Notes under the pieces: generated by a model
Told to the model about the DNA's origin: nothing
The model's input: the letters and a program-made list of their open reading frames with translations, nothing else
Database searches by the model: none
Shown: one piece after another, positions 17,070 to 25,637 of the stretch
Layout: the number at the start of each line of letters is the position of its first letter
How positions within the stretch are numbered: the stretch's first letter is position 1
Made by a program: the position numbers and the translations under genes
DNA from: Citrobacter koseri ATCC BAA-895
GTDB lineage: Bacteria; Pseudomonadota; Gammaproteobacteria; Enterobacterales; Enterobacteriaceae
Direction of reading: 5' to 3'
Length of the DNA: 64,000 bases
NCBI RefSeq assembly: GCF_000018045.1
Contig: NC_009792.1
Coordinates: forward strand, 868,001-932,000

Positions 17070-17637
17070 AATGTCCTCGTTTAATTAAAATTGTTGAAGA
17101 TGATTTCTTCGATCACATTCCGATCCTGCATTCCGGTTTTAACGGGTCAGCGAGAACATTCAGCGGCACCCTGAATTATGGTTGTGTGACAGCCCGCTCC
17201 ATATTGTTAAAGAGCATGGTCAGGATGCAGGAGGGGTAATGAAATTTTAACGGGAAAATAAATACCGGAAGGAATGATAAAAAAGTATGTGAAATTAACG
17301 TATTACTGGCACGGTGTGTGTGTGCATGAATGATGACGGGCGGGCTGATAATAATATTTGTTGATTATTATCAGGTTAAATTAAACATCCGGAGGAAGAC
17401 TTTCTTTATATGTCAGATGGGGTTGTATGCTGTCTCTGTGGCTGAATTTGGTAACGACAATAATGTGTAAGGCGTGAAAGACAGGAATACAGTAGTCCCT
17501 TTTGTTGTAAGGGACGGTCTTTAATCTGGTTAAACGTTTCCCGGCCACTTAGGCCGATACTTACCGGGCCGGGTGGTGAAATTCGTTTTCATGCCGCAGT
17601 GGTGTCCGTCTGTACCTGTTGCATAAAAAACACAGAG
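17070..17637. promoter_or_regulatory. Leader region of the virB operon with two hairpins
   Basis: A 568-base stretch without a credible gene, upstream of the virB operon and downstream of the hha-like remnant on the same strand. It contains a 9-bp perfect inverted repeat, GATAATAAT/ATTATTATC (17347-17372), which could be an operator. A 7-bp stem GTCCCTT/AAGGGAC lies at 17495-17515. The virB promoter should lie here, but I do not call a specific -10/-35 pair. Confidence 0.5.
17347..17372. repeat. 9-bp perfect inverted repeat, possible operator
   Basis: GATAATAAT at 17347-17355 and ATTATTATC at 17364-17372 with an 8-base spacer. It is AT-rich and about 280 bases upstream of the first virB-operon start codon. 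It could be a regulator or H-NS/Hha-type binding site. Confidence 0.4.
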
Positions 17638-17853
17638 TTATCTGACATATTTCCAGACATTACCGGGAACCTTATCAAAGTACTGGTTCATTACAATCTC
17701 TGCGCGGCGATAATCTGCTGCGGCATAAAGCATTTCAAGCTCATTCCCTGTGAGCTTTTCTTCCATATGCCCGACAACCTTTTCCAGCAGGCTGCCGTCA
17801 TTTATTTACCGCAGTTTTCTGACGAATTCCATCTTGTTTGCCGGTTTGTTCAT
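17638..17853 (-). pseudogene. Hha/YmoA-family modulator gene with an in-frame TAA
   Basis: Read on the minus strand the frame starts MNKPANKMEFVRKLR, has a TAA at codon 16 (17806-17808), then runs open as INDGSLLEKVVGHMEEKLTG and ends DKVPGNVWKYVR, 71 codons in all. The segments LEKVV, NELEMLYAAADYRRAE and KVPGNVWKYVR match Hha/YmoA proteins, which pair with H-NS to silence horizontally acquired DNA. GAGG precedes the ATG. The frame is uninterrupted apart from the one stop codon, so one base change (for instance AAA or CAA to TAA) would explain it. It lies between the regulatory operon and the virB leader. Confidence 0.8.
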
Positions 17854-17974
17854 GTCTGACCTCTGGTGTACTGACTGTAAAAAAGGATTGCCACAGCAGG
17901 AGATGTGAGCAGGTTATTCATCCATGACATGGAGGCACGGGAACCTGAAAACAAGCCGGCTGGTGCATATTAAA

Positions 17975-18002
17975 ATGTGCGGAGCTATTCTCCTCCGCAC
18001 AT
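17975..18002 (-). terminator. Terminator after the traR-like operon
   Basis: A 10-bp perfect stem ATGTGCGGAG/CTCCGCACAT with an 8-base loop, just beyond the stop of the TraR-like gene. On the minus strand it is followed by TTTTAATA. Confidence 0.65.
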
Positions 18003-18008
18003 ACAGAT

Positions 18009-18218
18009 TTAACGTCTGCGTTTCTCCAGTATCGACTGACAGTCAGTACAGGTTGTTACACCCGGCAGCGTCTGACGGCGTTTTTCCGGAATAGCCTTGC
18101 CGCAAAATCGACAGTGCTGCAGGGAAGGTGTCGGTGTGGGTCTTAACCGGCTTTGTTCAATCAGTGCTTCTAGGCACCGTTCATTAAACGCCTGATCGCG
18201 ATCGATTTCATCTGGCAC
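18009..18218 (-). CDS. TraR/DksA-type C4 zinc-finger protein
   Basis: A 69-residue protein with CRFCGKAIPEKRRQTLPGVTTCTDC, the four-Cys zinc finger of TraR/DksA-family proteins. Such short plasmid and phage forms bind the secondary channel of RNA polymerase and change promoter choice. The N-terminal helix (IDRDQAFNERCLEALIEQ) fits TraR. It overlaps the DUF2857-like gene by 11 bases and is the last gene of an excisionase-regulator operon, followed by a terminator. Confidence 0.8.
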   Translation of the reverse strand: MPDEIDRDQAFNERCLEALIEQSRLRPTPTPSLQHCRFCGKAIPEKRRQTLPGVTTCTDCQSILEKRRR

Positions 18219-18789
18219 GTTGTATTCTCCTTACCGTGTTCTTTCTTTCGCAATGCGTGATGCAGTTCCAGACAACGGTCAGCGAGGGGGCAGTACACGA
18301 TGAAAGGTTTTCTGTAACCTGCATCATGGCGTCCAGCGCCTCCGGGGAATCAATGTTTTCGACCCGATATTTTTGCCACTGATGCCAGATTGCAGCATCG
18401 GTTTCTTCATCCGGAATGGGTGTTCTCCCGTTTGGAACGGAGACACCGAGTAACCGGCGGCGTGCACAGGTTTCTCTGGAGCCAACCCCGAAATAACGGT
18501 TCATCAGTGCGATTGAGCCCCCCAGCCTGACAGCTCTGTTCAGTTGTTCCTGACGCCTGTTTTCCTCGTGGGATGATGCCAGTAATTTTTGCAGGACATC
18601 ATGGCGGATAGTAATATCGACAAGCGGTAAAGGTGCCTGACTGAGGGTGATAAGATCGTTTATTGATAAGCAACCGAGCAAATTCATTTCATCGTAAGTG
18701 AATCCCATAGTTTCGCAGTGATGAATATTTCCTTCCCGTAGCGCCTGAAGAGCAACGGTTAATATAATATGATTCAGGGATGGAAGCAT
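18208..18789 (-). CDS. DUF2857-like ICE protein, possible regulator
   Basis: A 193-residue protein that I place in the DUF2857 group common in genomic islands and ICEs; its function is not established. The N-terminus NHIILTVALQALREGNIHHCE and the central GSIALMNRYFGVGSRETCARRRLLGV are the recognisable parts. The second resembles the DNA-binding region of FlhC-type activators, which in SXT-type ICEs switch on transfer genes, so a regulatory role is a reasonable inference. The start overlaps the upstream 61-codon gene by 16 bases. Confidence 0.65.
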   Translation of the reverse strand: MLPSLNHIILTVALQALREGNIHHCETMGFTYDEMNLLGCLSINDLITLSQAPLPLVDITIRHDVLQKLLASSHEENRRQEQLNRAVRLGGSIALMNRYFGVGSRETCARRRLLGVSVPNGRTPIPDEETDAAIWHQWQKYRVENIDSPEALDAMMQVTENLSSCTAPSLTVVWNCITHCERKNTVRRIQRAR

Positions 18790-18959
18790 GAAATTGACTC
18801 CTTAACTGAATAAGTGCTCAGTAATTCAGCTGAATATTCAGTGAATGGTATAGTGTCATATAGCACAATACCGGGCAGGTCTGAAATATACATGCAGGTG
18901 CTTTTTTTTATACCTGCAGGATCGAAGTTTATGAGTGCCGGGATATTAATGTTCATCAT
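18774..18959 (-). CDS. Unknown 61-residue protein between alpA and the DUF2857-like gene
   Basis: A small protein (NINIPALINFDPAGIKKSTCMYISDLPG) that I do not recognise. GAGGAG six bases before tandem ATG codons supports real translation from 18959 or 18956. Overlap with the next gene suggests coupling. Its partner position to the FlhC-like gene is suggestive, but no motif proves a role. Confidence 0.55.
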   Translation of the reverse strand: MMNINIPALINFDPAGIKKSTCMYISDLPGIVLYDTIPFTEYSAELLSTYSVKESISCFHP

Positions 18960-18977
18960 CTTCTCCTCATTGCGTCT

Positions 18978-19163
18978 TTATCGGTCAGATAACTTTTTGT
19001 TGATCCACTCGTCAATCTCAGACTCGAGCCAGGCAACACTAGCAGGGCCTATTTTTATTGAACGGGGAAATGCACCCTCTTTCATATAAAGGTATATCTG
19101 TGAACGCTTCAGCCCTGTTTTTTGCTCAACCTGTCTGAGGCGTAGTAACTGATAAGATGTCAT
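18978..19163 (-). CDS. xis: AlpA-family excisionase/regulator (Xis)
   Basis: A 61-residue winged-helix protein of the AlpA/MerR-like excisionase type: LLRLRQVEQKTGLKRSQIYLYMKEGAFPRSIKIG followed by AWLESEIDEWINKKL. In ICEKp and HPI elements a protein of this type helps the integrase to excise the island. The ATG at 19163 has a strong GGAGG site; a longer frame upstream lacks one. It starts an operon with the 61-residue gene, the DUF2857-like gene and the TraR-like gene. Confidence 0.85.
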   Translation of the reverse strand: MTSYQLLRLRQVEQKTGLKRSQIYLYMKEGAFPRSIKIGPASVAWLESEIDEWINKKLSDR

Positions 19164-19240
19164 ATATCCTCCTGTGACTGAAATAAACGGTGGCCGGAGA
19201 ATAAAAAAACACAGTGGAAGCCTGAGAGAAAGCTGGTGAG

Positions 19241-19274
19241 CCCTAAATAAGGGATGCAAAACCCTTATTTAGGG
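19241..19274. terminator. 13-bp perfect hairpin between the unknown gene and xis
   Basis: Arms CCCTAAATAAGGG and CCCTTATTTAGGG with an 8-base loop. It lies 29 bases beyond the stop of the 19303-20229 gene and upstream of xis on the minus strand, so it should separate the two transcripts. No U-run follows. Confidence 0.55.
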
Positions 19275-19302
19275 TTGTCGGCCATTACAAATGGGGATGG
19301 TA

Positions 19303-20229
19303 TTAGCCGGATAAGGATGTCGAAGATGGCGAACCACGCTTCAGCGCATTTTTCAGTGTTTCAGCGTCCAGTTTTTCCCCGATGCCATCGTCTGATGCCC
19401 ATTGTTCAAAAATAGAAAGGAGCTTATAGGGATGATTCAGCAGTGGGCTGATAGTATCATTGTGCTTGCAGGCCAGCCAAAACAGGCGTGATAACGGTGT
19501 TGTCATACGGGAAGGTGAAATGGGATGACTCTCCCTTTTTTTGTATAAATTAATTAGTCTTTCGACTTCGGTGTGGCGAATAACAAAACAGGCATCAGGC
19601 GGTAATGTATAAAGAGGAAAGCACCCATTGTGATTATATTTTATGGTCGTCACTTCTGTTAGTTTTTTTATGACATCTAATGCTGTGTTTTTAGGTAGTC
19701 TGGAAATTTGTTTTTCTACGCGTTCTTTCCAACTCATCGTTTCGAAAATTTGAAAAAGCTCCTCTGAAAATCTTACTATAATACCATGGTTAGTTTTTCT
19801 TGCCCCCACAATTGGGGAGGGGAATTTAAGTTCACGTGCCAGTATGCGCTGAATCAAAACATATTCATAGCCTATCAGGGGGGTATCTATAATTTGTTGC
19901 ACAGGACAAACATATCTGGCTTCTGTACAGAGTCTTAAATTTTGACCATAAATAAAACCGTCCCTGTCAAGCATGCATAGTTTATCAAGTAGGTCTCCCT
20001 CAAACTGCCTGAATTTTATTTTTCCATTAAAAGTTTGTATCTTCTTAAGTATCACAGGAGACTGGAAATAGACCGATAGTAGGATGTTGCCACTCAAGGC
20101 ATGACGATAAATATCGCTAGGAGTAATTTTTTGTTTTATGGCTTTGGTAGTGATCTCAACTGCTTCCGTTATAGTGACCCATGTTGACATATAATGAGTT
20201 ATAAGCAATGGCTGATATTTTTTTGACAT
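19303..20229 (-). CDS. Unknown 308-residue island protein
   Basis: I do not recognise this protein. I chose the ATG at 20229 because AGGAGAT lies just upstream; the frame remains open further but without a ribosome site. It has no signal peptide or membrane helix. The segment STWVTITEAVEITTKAIKQKITPSDIYRHALSG looks like a helix-turn-helix-style or adaptor region at the N-terminus. The gene is much more AT-rich than the ybt genes next to it, a sign of separate origin. It sits alone between xis and the AT-rich gap before fyuA. Confidence 0.6.
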   Translation of the reverse strand: MSKKYQPLLITHYMSTWVTITEAVEITTKAIKQKITPSDIYRHALSGNILLSVYFQSPVILKKIQTFNGKIKFRQFEGDLLDKLCMLDRDGFIYGQNLRLCTEARYVCPVQQIIDTPLIGYEYVLIQRILARELKFPSPIVGARKTNHGIIVRFSEELFQIFETMSWKERVEKQISRLPKNTALDVIKKLTEVTTIKYNHNGCFPLYTLPPDACFVIRHTEVERLINLYKKRESHPISPSRMTTPLSRLFWLACKHNDTISPLLNHPYKLLSIFEQWASDDGIGEKLDAETLKNALKRGSPSSTSLSG

Positions 20230-21062
20230 AATATTATCTCCTTCTACACAACAATTCGTTCCGTTAAGGAAAAAGATTGGTGCCACAAGTATTTATTTAT
20301 GATTAATCAGAGGGTTTATGACAGAGAAAAGGATGTATATTTCTGAGTGAACATGTACAGGCCTATGGGGTGACTATTTAATGAGTAAATGCCGAATGAT
20401 TTTCGGGGTGATGATTATAACTTGAGGAAAAATCCCAGCGTGGTTTGAGTAGTGTACCTGAGTGATATTTGTGTTATGTATGCATTGATTGCAGAAGAAT
20501 AAATATAGTTCAGGCTAGTATAGTTTGTGGTAGCTATGAGAATATATAATCTATTTTACCTATAAAATAATTTATATGTATGGGGTGGTTTTTTTGTGGC
20601 GAATTGGTTTTACTGAACCCTAACTTTTGATTTTTAAGTTTGCACTTATTGATATGTTAATATGATAAATGCTTTATATCAGTTTTACTCTACAGAATTT
20701 CAAAAAAATAGATGTGTTAATGACTGTTTTTGCCGATGAAATCTTTGAGTTTTCGAAATTGTTTTGAGTTGAGGGTGTGTAATTGTAAAGGTTTTATTAA
20801 TTCGGGTTGTTTTTTTTAGGTTGTTTGTCTGTGCTTTTATATTCTGGAGATGTGCCTTGTATATAGGATTGTTTGTTGGTTGTGTTTTTAATGTTGCACT
20901 GTTGTGAATTTTTATTTTGATATGATTATTTCTTTAGTATAAGGAGAGAAAGGAACGAGAAAGTTAAATCTATTTGTCCTAATCGCAATTTCATTGTTTA
21001 AATAATCACTATGGAATAATATTTTTTGCGACTCTGCTGAGTTACTGGTTTTAACTAGTGGT
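20230..21062. other. AT-rich gap with no gene
   Basis: About 830 bases of low-GC, T-run-rich DNA between the unknown island gene and the fyuA terminator. I find no supported reading frame, RNA gene or clear repeat. It marks the border between the ICE backbone and the ybt locus and would be a natural H-NS target. Confidence 0.6.
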
Positions 21063-21095
21063 GTAAAAGGGATACCTTTTCGGTATCCCTTTTAC
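21063..21095 (-). terminator. Terminator after fyuA
   Basis: A 14-bp perfect stem with loop TTTTC, arms 21063-21076 and 21082-21095, six bases beyond the fyuA stop. Confidence 0.85.
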
Positions 21096-21100
21096 AATAA

Positions 21101-23122
21101 TCAGAAGAAATCAATTCGCGTATTGATACCGACGGTGCGACCCATATTGACCTGCGCGACGGCGCTGCTGCCGTTCATGTAGCCATAGGTACGGTAACGA
21201 CGGTCGAACAGGTTATCGACATAGACGGAAATGTTCATCCGTTCAGTCGCCTGCCAGCCCAGGCTGCTGTCCAGGGTGGCATAGGTGCCTTGCCGCAACT
21301 GGTTGTCGCCATCGAAATAATGCGGCCCGACCAGATTAACCGCCAGTCGGGGCATCAGTGCGCCATAGCGCGTATCAATCACGCCGTTCACGCTGCTTCC
21401 CGCGCCATAACGTGGTACGAACGGCACCCGGTTACCGTGATACAACTCACTGTCATTGGTGAATTCGGAACGGATCACGTTGCCATTGATATCCCATGAC
21501 CAGCCTGGCGCAAACCGCCACTTCGCTTCAAGCTCAACGCCGGTGGCGTCGGCTTTACCCGCATTGCTTAATGTCTGCATCCCGACCGGGCCAGAGTAAA
21601 GCTGCATGTCTTTGGTGTGGGTATAAAACGTCGCGGCTTGCAGGGTGACGTCAGCGGTTTCGTAGCGGGTGCCAAGTTCATAGTTGATGGACTTCTCGGC
21701 GACGAACGGTTTGGCAGAAAGACCTGCGGTAGGAATGATGTTGTACCCGGAAGGTTTATATCCCTGGGCTACACGGGTATACACTCTCCAGTCGTCGGTC
21801 AGCATATAGCCTGCGGATAGCTGTCCGAGTACCTGATCGTCGTCGCTTTTTCCATCATCGCCAAATGGGTTTCCGGCCAGGTTGCCGTGATATTGCGTAC
21901 TGGCCTTATCATGTGAGAAGCGAACGCCGCCACCGATGTCAAAACGATCGGTTAAATGCCAGGTCAGGTCACTGTATGCGGCCAGCGTTTCAGCGGTGGT
22001 ATAGCCGGCGCTGGTCAGATAACGCATGGTAGGCATGTCGTAAGTTGCCTGCATTTGCTCGCGCGTGTTCTGCCGATAGAGGCCAAACACCATATCAACG
22101 GTACGCGCATCGCCCAGGGTTGCGGCGCGCAGCTCCTGGACATCCTGATTCCAGCGTTGCGGCAGATTAACGAGTAATGTGCCGACAGGGTAGGTCCGTG
22201 AATAATGCTGTTGTTGCCAGGCGCTGATCAGGTTGAAAACCCAGTCATCGGTGGTGTATTTCCCACTCAGGGTCTGGCTGTCAGTGCAGCGCCGCATGTA
22301 CGGGTCTGGTGAACCATCGCTAAGTGAGAGCTTACGGCCCTTAATATCATTCCATCCCACATAGGCGTCCTGGGTGGCGCGGGTACATTCGCGTGAGGCG
22401 GCAAAGCCCATTTCCCAGGGCTGGTCGTCCGGCGCCAGACGCAGTTTCACATTCCCTATGCTGGCGCGGGTGCCGCCTAAATCATCGCTTCCCGTCGCGG
22501 GGTTAATCATGTCGCCGTCATCAACCTGGCGTAACAGGGTGACGCTGCCGTACAGCAGGCCATCCTGAATGGGGCCGCTCAGGTTGAACTTACTTCGATA
22601 ACTGTCGCGGCTGCTGACGCCGCCTTCAATATAGCCGCGCGGCGTGCTGTCCGGCTGCTGGGTGACGATGTTGATGATCCCGCCCTGAGCGCTTTTGCCA
22701 TATAACGTTCCCTGTGGGCCACGCAGCAACTCCACGCTTTGCACATCGGTAAGCGCCTGGATGGTGTTGGTGGAAAGCTGAGGGACGCCATCGACATACA
22801 GGGTGACGGCGGGGTTATAGAAGTCCTGCGCCGAAGAGACGCCGCGTAGCGAGATCGTCGAAAAAAGCATGTTGCCGCTATTTTCAATATTGAGCCCGGG
22901 CAACACTCTGGGGAGTTTGTCGCTGGCGGTGACGCCGGCGTCGCTTAATTCCGGCGCGCTGACAACGGTAGACGAGACATTGTTGGCTGATGCCGAGCGG
23001 GAAGATTGTTTACTGGCGGTAACCACCAGCGTGCTTTCGTCTTGCTGTGAAGTCTGGGCATTAGCAATGGCGGGGAGCAATAATCCCCCCAAGGCCAGAG
23101 GATAAAGCCGTGTCATTTTCAT
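21101..23122 (-). CDS. fyuA: FyuA/Psn, yersiniabactin outer-membrane receptor
   Basis: A 673-residue TonB-dependent receptor that takes ferric yersiniabactin across the outer membrane and also serves as the pesticin receptor. The signal peptide ends at ANAQ, and the TonB box ESTLVVTAS follows. The plug domain contains DVQSVELLRGPQGTLYGKSAQGGIINIVT, then the 22-strand barrel ending in NTRIDFF with the terminal Phe needed for BAM insertion. Length equals the known protein. It is transcribed alone or as the end of the ybt operon, and its upstream region holds a Fur box and the repeated ACCCGAAACGGGT element. A terminator follows. I see no lesion. Confidence 0.97.
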   Translation of the reverse strand: MKMTRLYPLALGGLLLPAIANAQTSQQDESTLVVTASKQSSRSASANNVSSTVVSAPELSDAGVTASDKLPRVLPGLNIENSGNMLFSTISLRGVSSAQDFYNPAVTLYVDGVPQLSTNTIQALTDVQSVELLRGPQGTLYGKSAQGGIINIVTQQPDSTPRGYIEGGVSSRDSYRSKFNLSGPIQDGLLYGSVTLLRQVDDGDMINPATGSDDLGGTRASIGNVKLRLAPDDQPWEMGFAASRECTRATQDAYVGWNDIKGRKLSLSDGSPDPYMRRCTDSQTLSGKYTTDDWVFNLISAWQQQHYSRTYPVGTLLVNLPQRWNQDVQELRAATLGDARTVDMVFGLYRQNTREQMQATYDMPTMRYLTSAGYTTAETLAAYSDLTWHLTDRFDIGGGVRFSHDKASTQYHGNLAGNPFGDDGKSDDDQVLGQLSAGYMLTDDWRVYTRVAQGYKPSGYNIIPTAGLSAKPFVAEKSINYELGTRYETADVTLQAATFYTHTKDMQLYSGPVGMQTLSNAGKADATGVELEAKWRFAPGWSWDINGNVIRSEFTNDSELYHGNRVPFVPRYGAGSSVNGVIDTRYGALMPRLAVNLVGPHYFDGDNQLRQGTYATLDSSLGWQATERMNISVYVDNLFDRRYRTYGYMNGSSAVAQVNMGRTVGINTRIDFF

Positions 23123-23177
23123 TGTTGTGAGTCCCTGTAAGACGGCGAAACGCCAAAAATACCGACAATGGTGAATT

Positions 23178-23196
23178 GAAAATGATAACTATTTCT
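23178..23196 (-). promoter_or_regulatory. Fur box in front of fyuA
   Basis: GAAAATGATAACTATTTCT matches the 19-base Fur consensus at about 13 positions and lies about 60 bases before the fyuA start. Iron repression of fyuA through Fur is established in Yersinia. Confidence 0.7.
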
Positions 23197-23208
23197 AATA
23201 GTGGTGCT

Positions 23209-23242
23209 ACCCGAAACGGGTTTATTTCAACCTGTTTCGGGT
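23209..23242 (-). promoter_or_regulatory. Repeated element upstream of fyuA, probable YbtA site
   Basis: ACCCGAAACGGGT (23209-23221) and ACCTGTTTCGGGT (23230-23242) are each small inverted repeats and together form one larger, nearly perfect hairpin. The same left half with identical flanks recurs upstream of irp2. YbtA is known to activate both genes through repeated sites, so this is the best candidate. It could also serve as the ybtE terminator. Confidence 0.65.
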
Positions 23243-23252
23243 CGGTTTGCGC

Positions 23253-24830
23253 TTATTGGACAGAATGGCGATAACGGTCGACGGCGAGAGCCGTCAGGCG
23301 TTTTTTGTCTATCTTGCCGACGGCGGTGAGCGGCCAGTGGTCCAGATACTCGATTTGGTCAGGAATTTTCCACGCGCTGAGTCCCATACGGGTCAGTTGT
23401 TGACGCAGTTGTTGGTAGTCAGTTGGCATCTGCTGCGCGATGATAAACGCGCAAATCCGCTCGCCAAGCAGCGTGTCCGGCGCGGCGACCACCGCGCAAT
23501 CTTGCACTTCCGCTAAACGCAGCAGTGCCGATTCCACTTCAGCAGCGGCTATTTTTTCTCCGGCGCGGTTGATCTGCTCTTTTATGCGCCCCTCAACGTG
23601 CAGGTTCCCCGCCTCATCCAGCCTGACATTATCGCCAGTGCGGTAAAACCCTTGCGCAGTAAAGGCCTGCGCGTTGTGAGCAGGGGCGCGGTAATAGCCC
23701 GAGATGGTATAAGGGCCGCGCGTTAACAATTGCCCGGTTTCGCCCGGTGCGACGTCGTTCTCGTCTTGATCAACGATGCGGATTTCATCCAGAGGGGACA
23801 ACGGGCGCCCCTGGCTGTGGAGAATAGTGGTATGCGGATCGTCCAGCCGGGTAAAACAGAGCAGGCCTTCCGCCATACCGAAAACCTGTTGCAGGGTACA
23901 GTCAAAGGTGGCGATAACCTGCTCAGCAAGCGTCGGGTCGAGCCGGGCGCCGCCTGCCTGAATGACGCGCAGCGACGAAAGGTCGCTGTCTTCCCACTCC
24001 CTGGCCTGCACCCATAATTGCGCCAGCGCCGGAACCAGGGCGACGTGAGTCACTCTTTCCTGCGCGATTAAAGGCATCACCTCATCACAGCTGGCGCTGT
24101 CGGTCAGCACCACTTTTCCGCCGCAGGCAAGCGTTCCCAGAATGCCGGGGCAGGCCAGCGGAAAGTTATGCGCCACCGGGAGGACGGCGAGATACACGCT
24201 CTGTTGGCTGATGCCGCACAGTTCAGCAGAAGCGCTGAAGTTATAGCTATAGTCGGCATGTCGGCGCGGGATGAGTTTGGGCGTGCCGGTTGTGCCGCCT
24301 GAAAGCAGCAGCAACGCGGTGGCGGAAACATCAGGCTGCGGCCACGCCTGCCGCTCACCGTGAAGGGAGAAGAGCGGCGTAAAATCGTCGCTCACGGTCT
24401 CTCCAGCGACCAGAACATGACGCAGGCAGGCGTGTTTGTGCGCCATCTGTCGGGCCAGCTCTGCGTGGTTTTCCCCGTGAATAACGTAAGCGACGGGTTG
24501 CGCCAGCTCAATCAGCGCGTCGATATCCAGCGCCCGTTGCGAGGGCATCGCCAGCACGGGGATAACGCCCAGTCTTAACAAGGCGAACAGCAGGGTAACA
24601 AACGCGTTGTCGTTGGGAAGCTGCACAATTACATGCTCCCCCGAACGCAAACCCAGTGATGACAGACCTGCGGCAAGTTCGTCAACTTGTGCATCAAGCG
24701 CGCTGTAGGTTAACGACCCCTTTGCATCAACGACGGCAATTCGCGAGGCATAACGGGCCGCCCAGTGGCGCAACTGTTCGGCAATGGGTAAGGGATACTG
24801 TTCAATCAGAGATTCAAAGGAAGAATTCAT
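23253..24830 (-). CDS. ybtE: YbtE, salicyl-AMP ligase
   Basis: A 525-residue adenylating enzyme that activates salicylate with ATP and loads it on the aryl carrier domain of HMWP2, starting yersiniabactin synthesis. The P-loop LLLSGGTTGTPKLIPRR lies near residue 190, FGMAEGLLCFTRLDD near 315, YRTGDNVR near 395 and the catalytic Lys segment LTAVGKIDKKRL at the end. The length equals the known protein. It is the last gene of the irp2-irp1-ybtU-ybtT-ybtE operon, four bases after ybtT. Confidence 0.97.
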   Translation of the reverse strand: MNSSFESLIEQYPLPIAEQLRHWAARYASRIAVVDAKGSLTYSALDAQVDELAAGLSSLGLRSGEHVIVQLPNDNAFVTLLFALLRLGVIPVLAMPSQRALDIDALIELAQPVAYVIHGENHAELARQMAHKHACLRHVLVAGETVSDDFTPLFSLHGERQAWPQPDVSATALLLLSGGTTGTPKLIPRRHADYSYNFSASAELCGISQQSVYLAVLPVAHNFPLACPGILGTLACGGKVVLTDSASCDEVMPLIAQERVTHVALVPALAQLWVQAREWEDSDLSSLRVIQAGGARLDPTLAEQVIATFDCTLQQVFGMAEGLLCFTRLDDPHTTILHSQGRPLSPLDEIRIVDQDENDVAPGETGQLLTRGPYTISGYYRAPAHNAQAFTAQGFYRTGDNVRLDEAGNLHVEGRIKEQINRAGEKIAAAEVESALLRLAEVQDCAVVAAPDTLLGERICAFIIAQQMPTDYQQLRQQLTRMGLSAWKIPDQIEYLDHWPLTAVGKIDKKRLTALAVDRYRHSVQ

Positions 24831-24833
24831 GCG

Positions 24834-25637
24834 TCACCTTTCTGAAGTGCTGGGCTGTTTTTGCAACGCGGTCATTGCAGAAAATGCGTGGGGAAAATGG
24901 CGGACAATCTGCGTAAAAAAGGACCGGGCTTGTTGAATGGGATAGAAATGATCGCCGTCAATCACCACCGGGTCTGTAACGTGGCTCAGCCACTGACGCC
25001 AGGCATCAACCTGCTGCCAGGAGGCTTCGCGATCGTGGCTGCCGCACAATAACAGCGCTGGCGTGCGCAGCGGCGGACAGACGTCGGGCGAGTCGTAGTG
25101 ATAGCTCTCGGTGGCGTAAAAATCAGCGCGCAGAAGAGGAAGAAACAGCGACATTAATTCCTGGTTTTCCCGCAGTTCAGGAGAACATCCGCCAATGTCT
25201 ATCAGTTCAGCGATAAAGTCGGCATCATCGCGATGGCTGAGCTGGCGTTCAGAATGCAGATGCGGGGCATGGCACCCGGAAATAATCAGTCCTTGCGGCG
25301 CATGCCCCCGTTGCTCCAGAAGTCGGCAGGTTTCAAACGCCACCTGCGCTCCCATGCTGTGCCCGGCGAGTAAAAGCGGCGTGTCAGGCGATACGGACGC
25401 TTCCAGTTCGTTCGCCAGCAGTGCCGCCAGTTGTGTAATGCTTCTGAGCGGTTCCAGATGGCGAAGGCGATCGCGCCCCGGCCAGGTCACCAGAGAAAGC
25501 GCGCTGTTCGCCATTTGATTGTCTCGCCAGTGGCGAAACGCGCTACTGCTGCCGCCAGCGAAAGGGCACATGACCAGATGCGCAGTATTGCCGTTCCGGG
25601 CGGGCCACAGCGGGATGCACATTGCAGATTGCGTCAC
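24834..25637 (-). CDS. ybtT: YbtT, type II thioesterase
   Basis: A 267-residue editing thioesterase that clears wrongly loaded carrier domains of the yersiniabactin line. The nucleophile motif is AGHSMGAQ (Ser about residue 94), a later Asp sits in LLCGSHDREAS, and the His is in IDGDHFYPI. The start overlaps the ybtU stop by four bases (ATGA type), so the genes are coupled. Complete. Confidence 0.96.
   Translation of the reverse strand: MTQSAMCIPLWPARNGNTAHLVMCPFAGGSSSAFRHWRDNQMANSALSLVTWPGRDRLRHLEPLRSITQLAALLANELEASVSPDTPLLLAGHSMGAQVAFETCRLLEQRGHAPQGLIISGCHAPHLHSERQLSHRDDADFIAELIDIGGCSPELRENQELMSLFLPLLRADFYATESYHYDSPDVCPPLRTPALLLCGSHDREASWQQVDAWRQWLSHVTDPVVIDGDHFYPIQQARSFFTQIVRHFPHAFSAMTALQKQPSTSER

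Noticed and set aside
17599..17859. An 86-codon plus-strand frame
   Set aside because: It is the antisense of the hha-like remnant, whose minus-strand frame has family motifs and a ribosome site.
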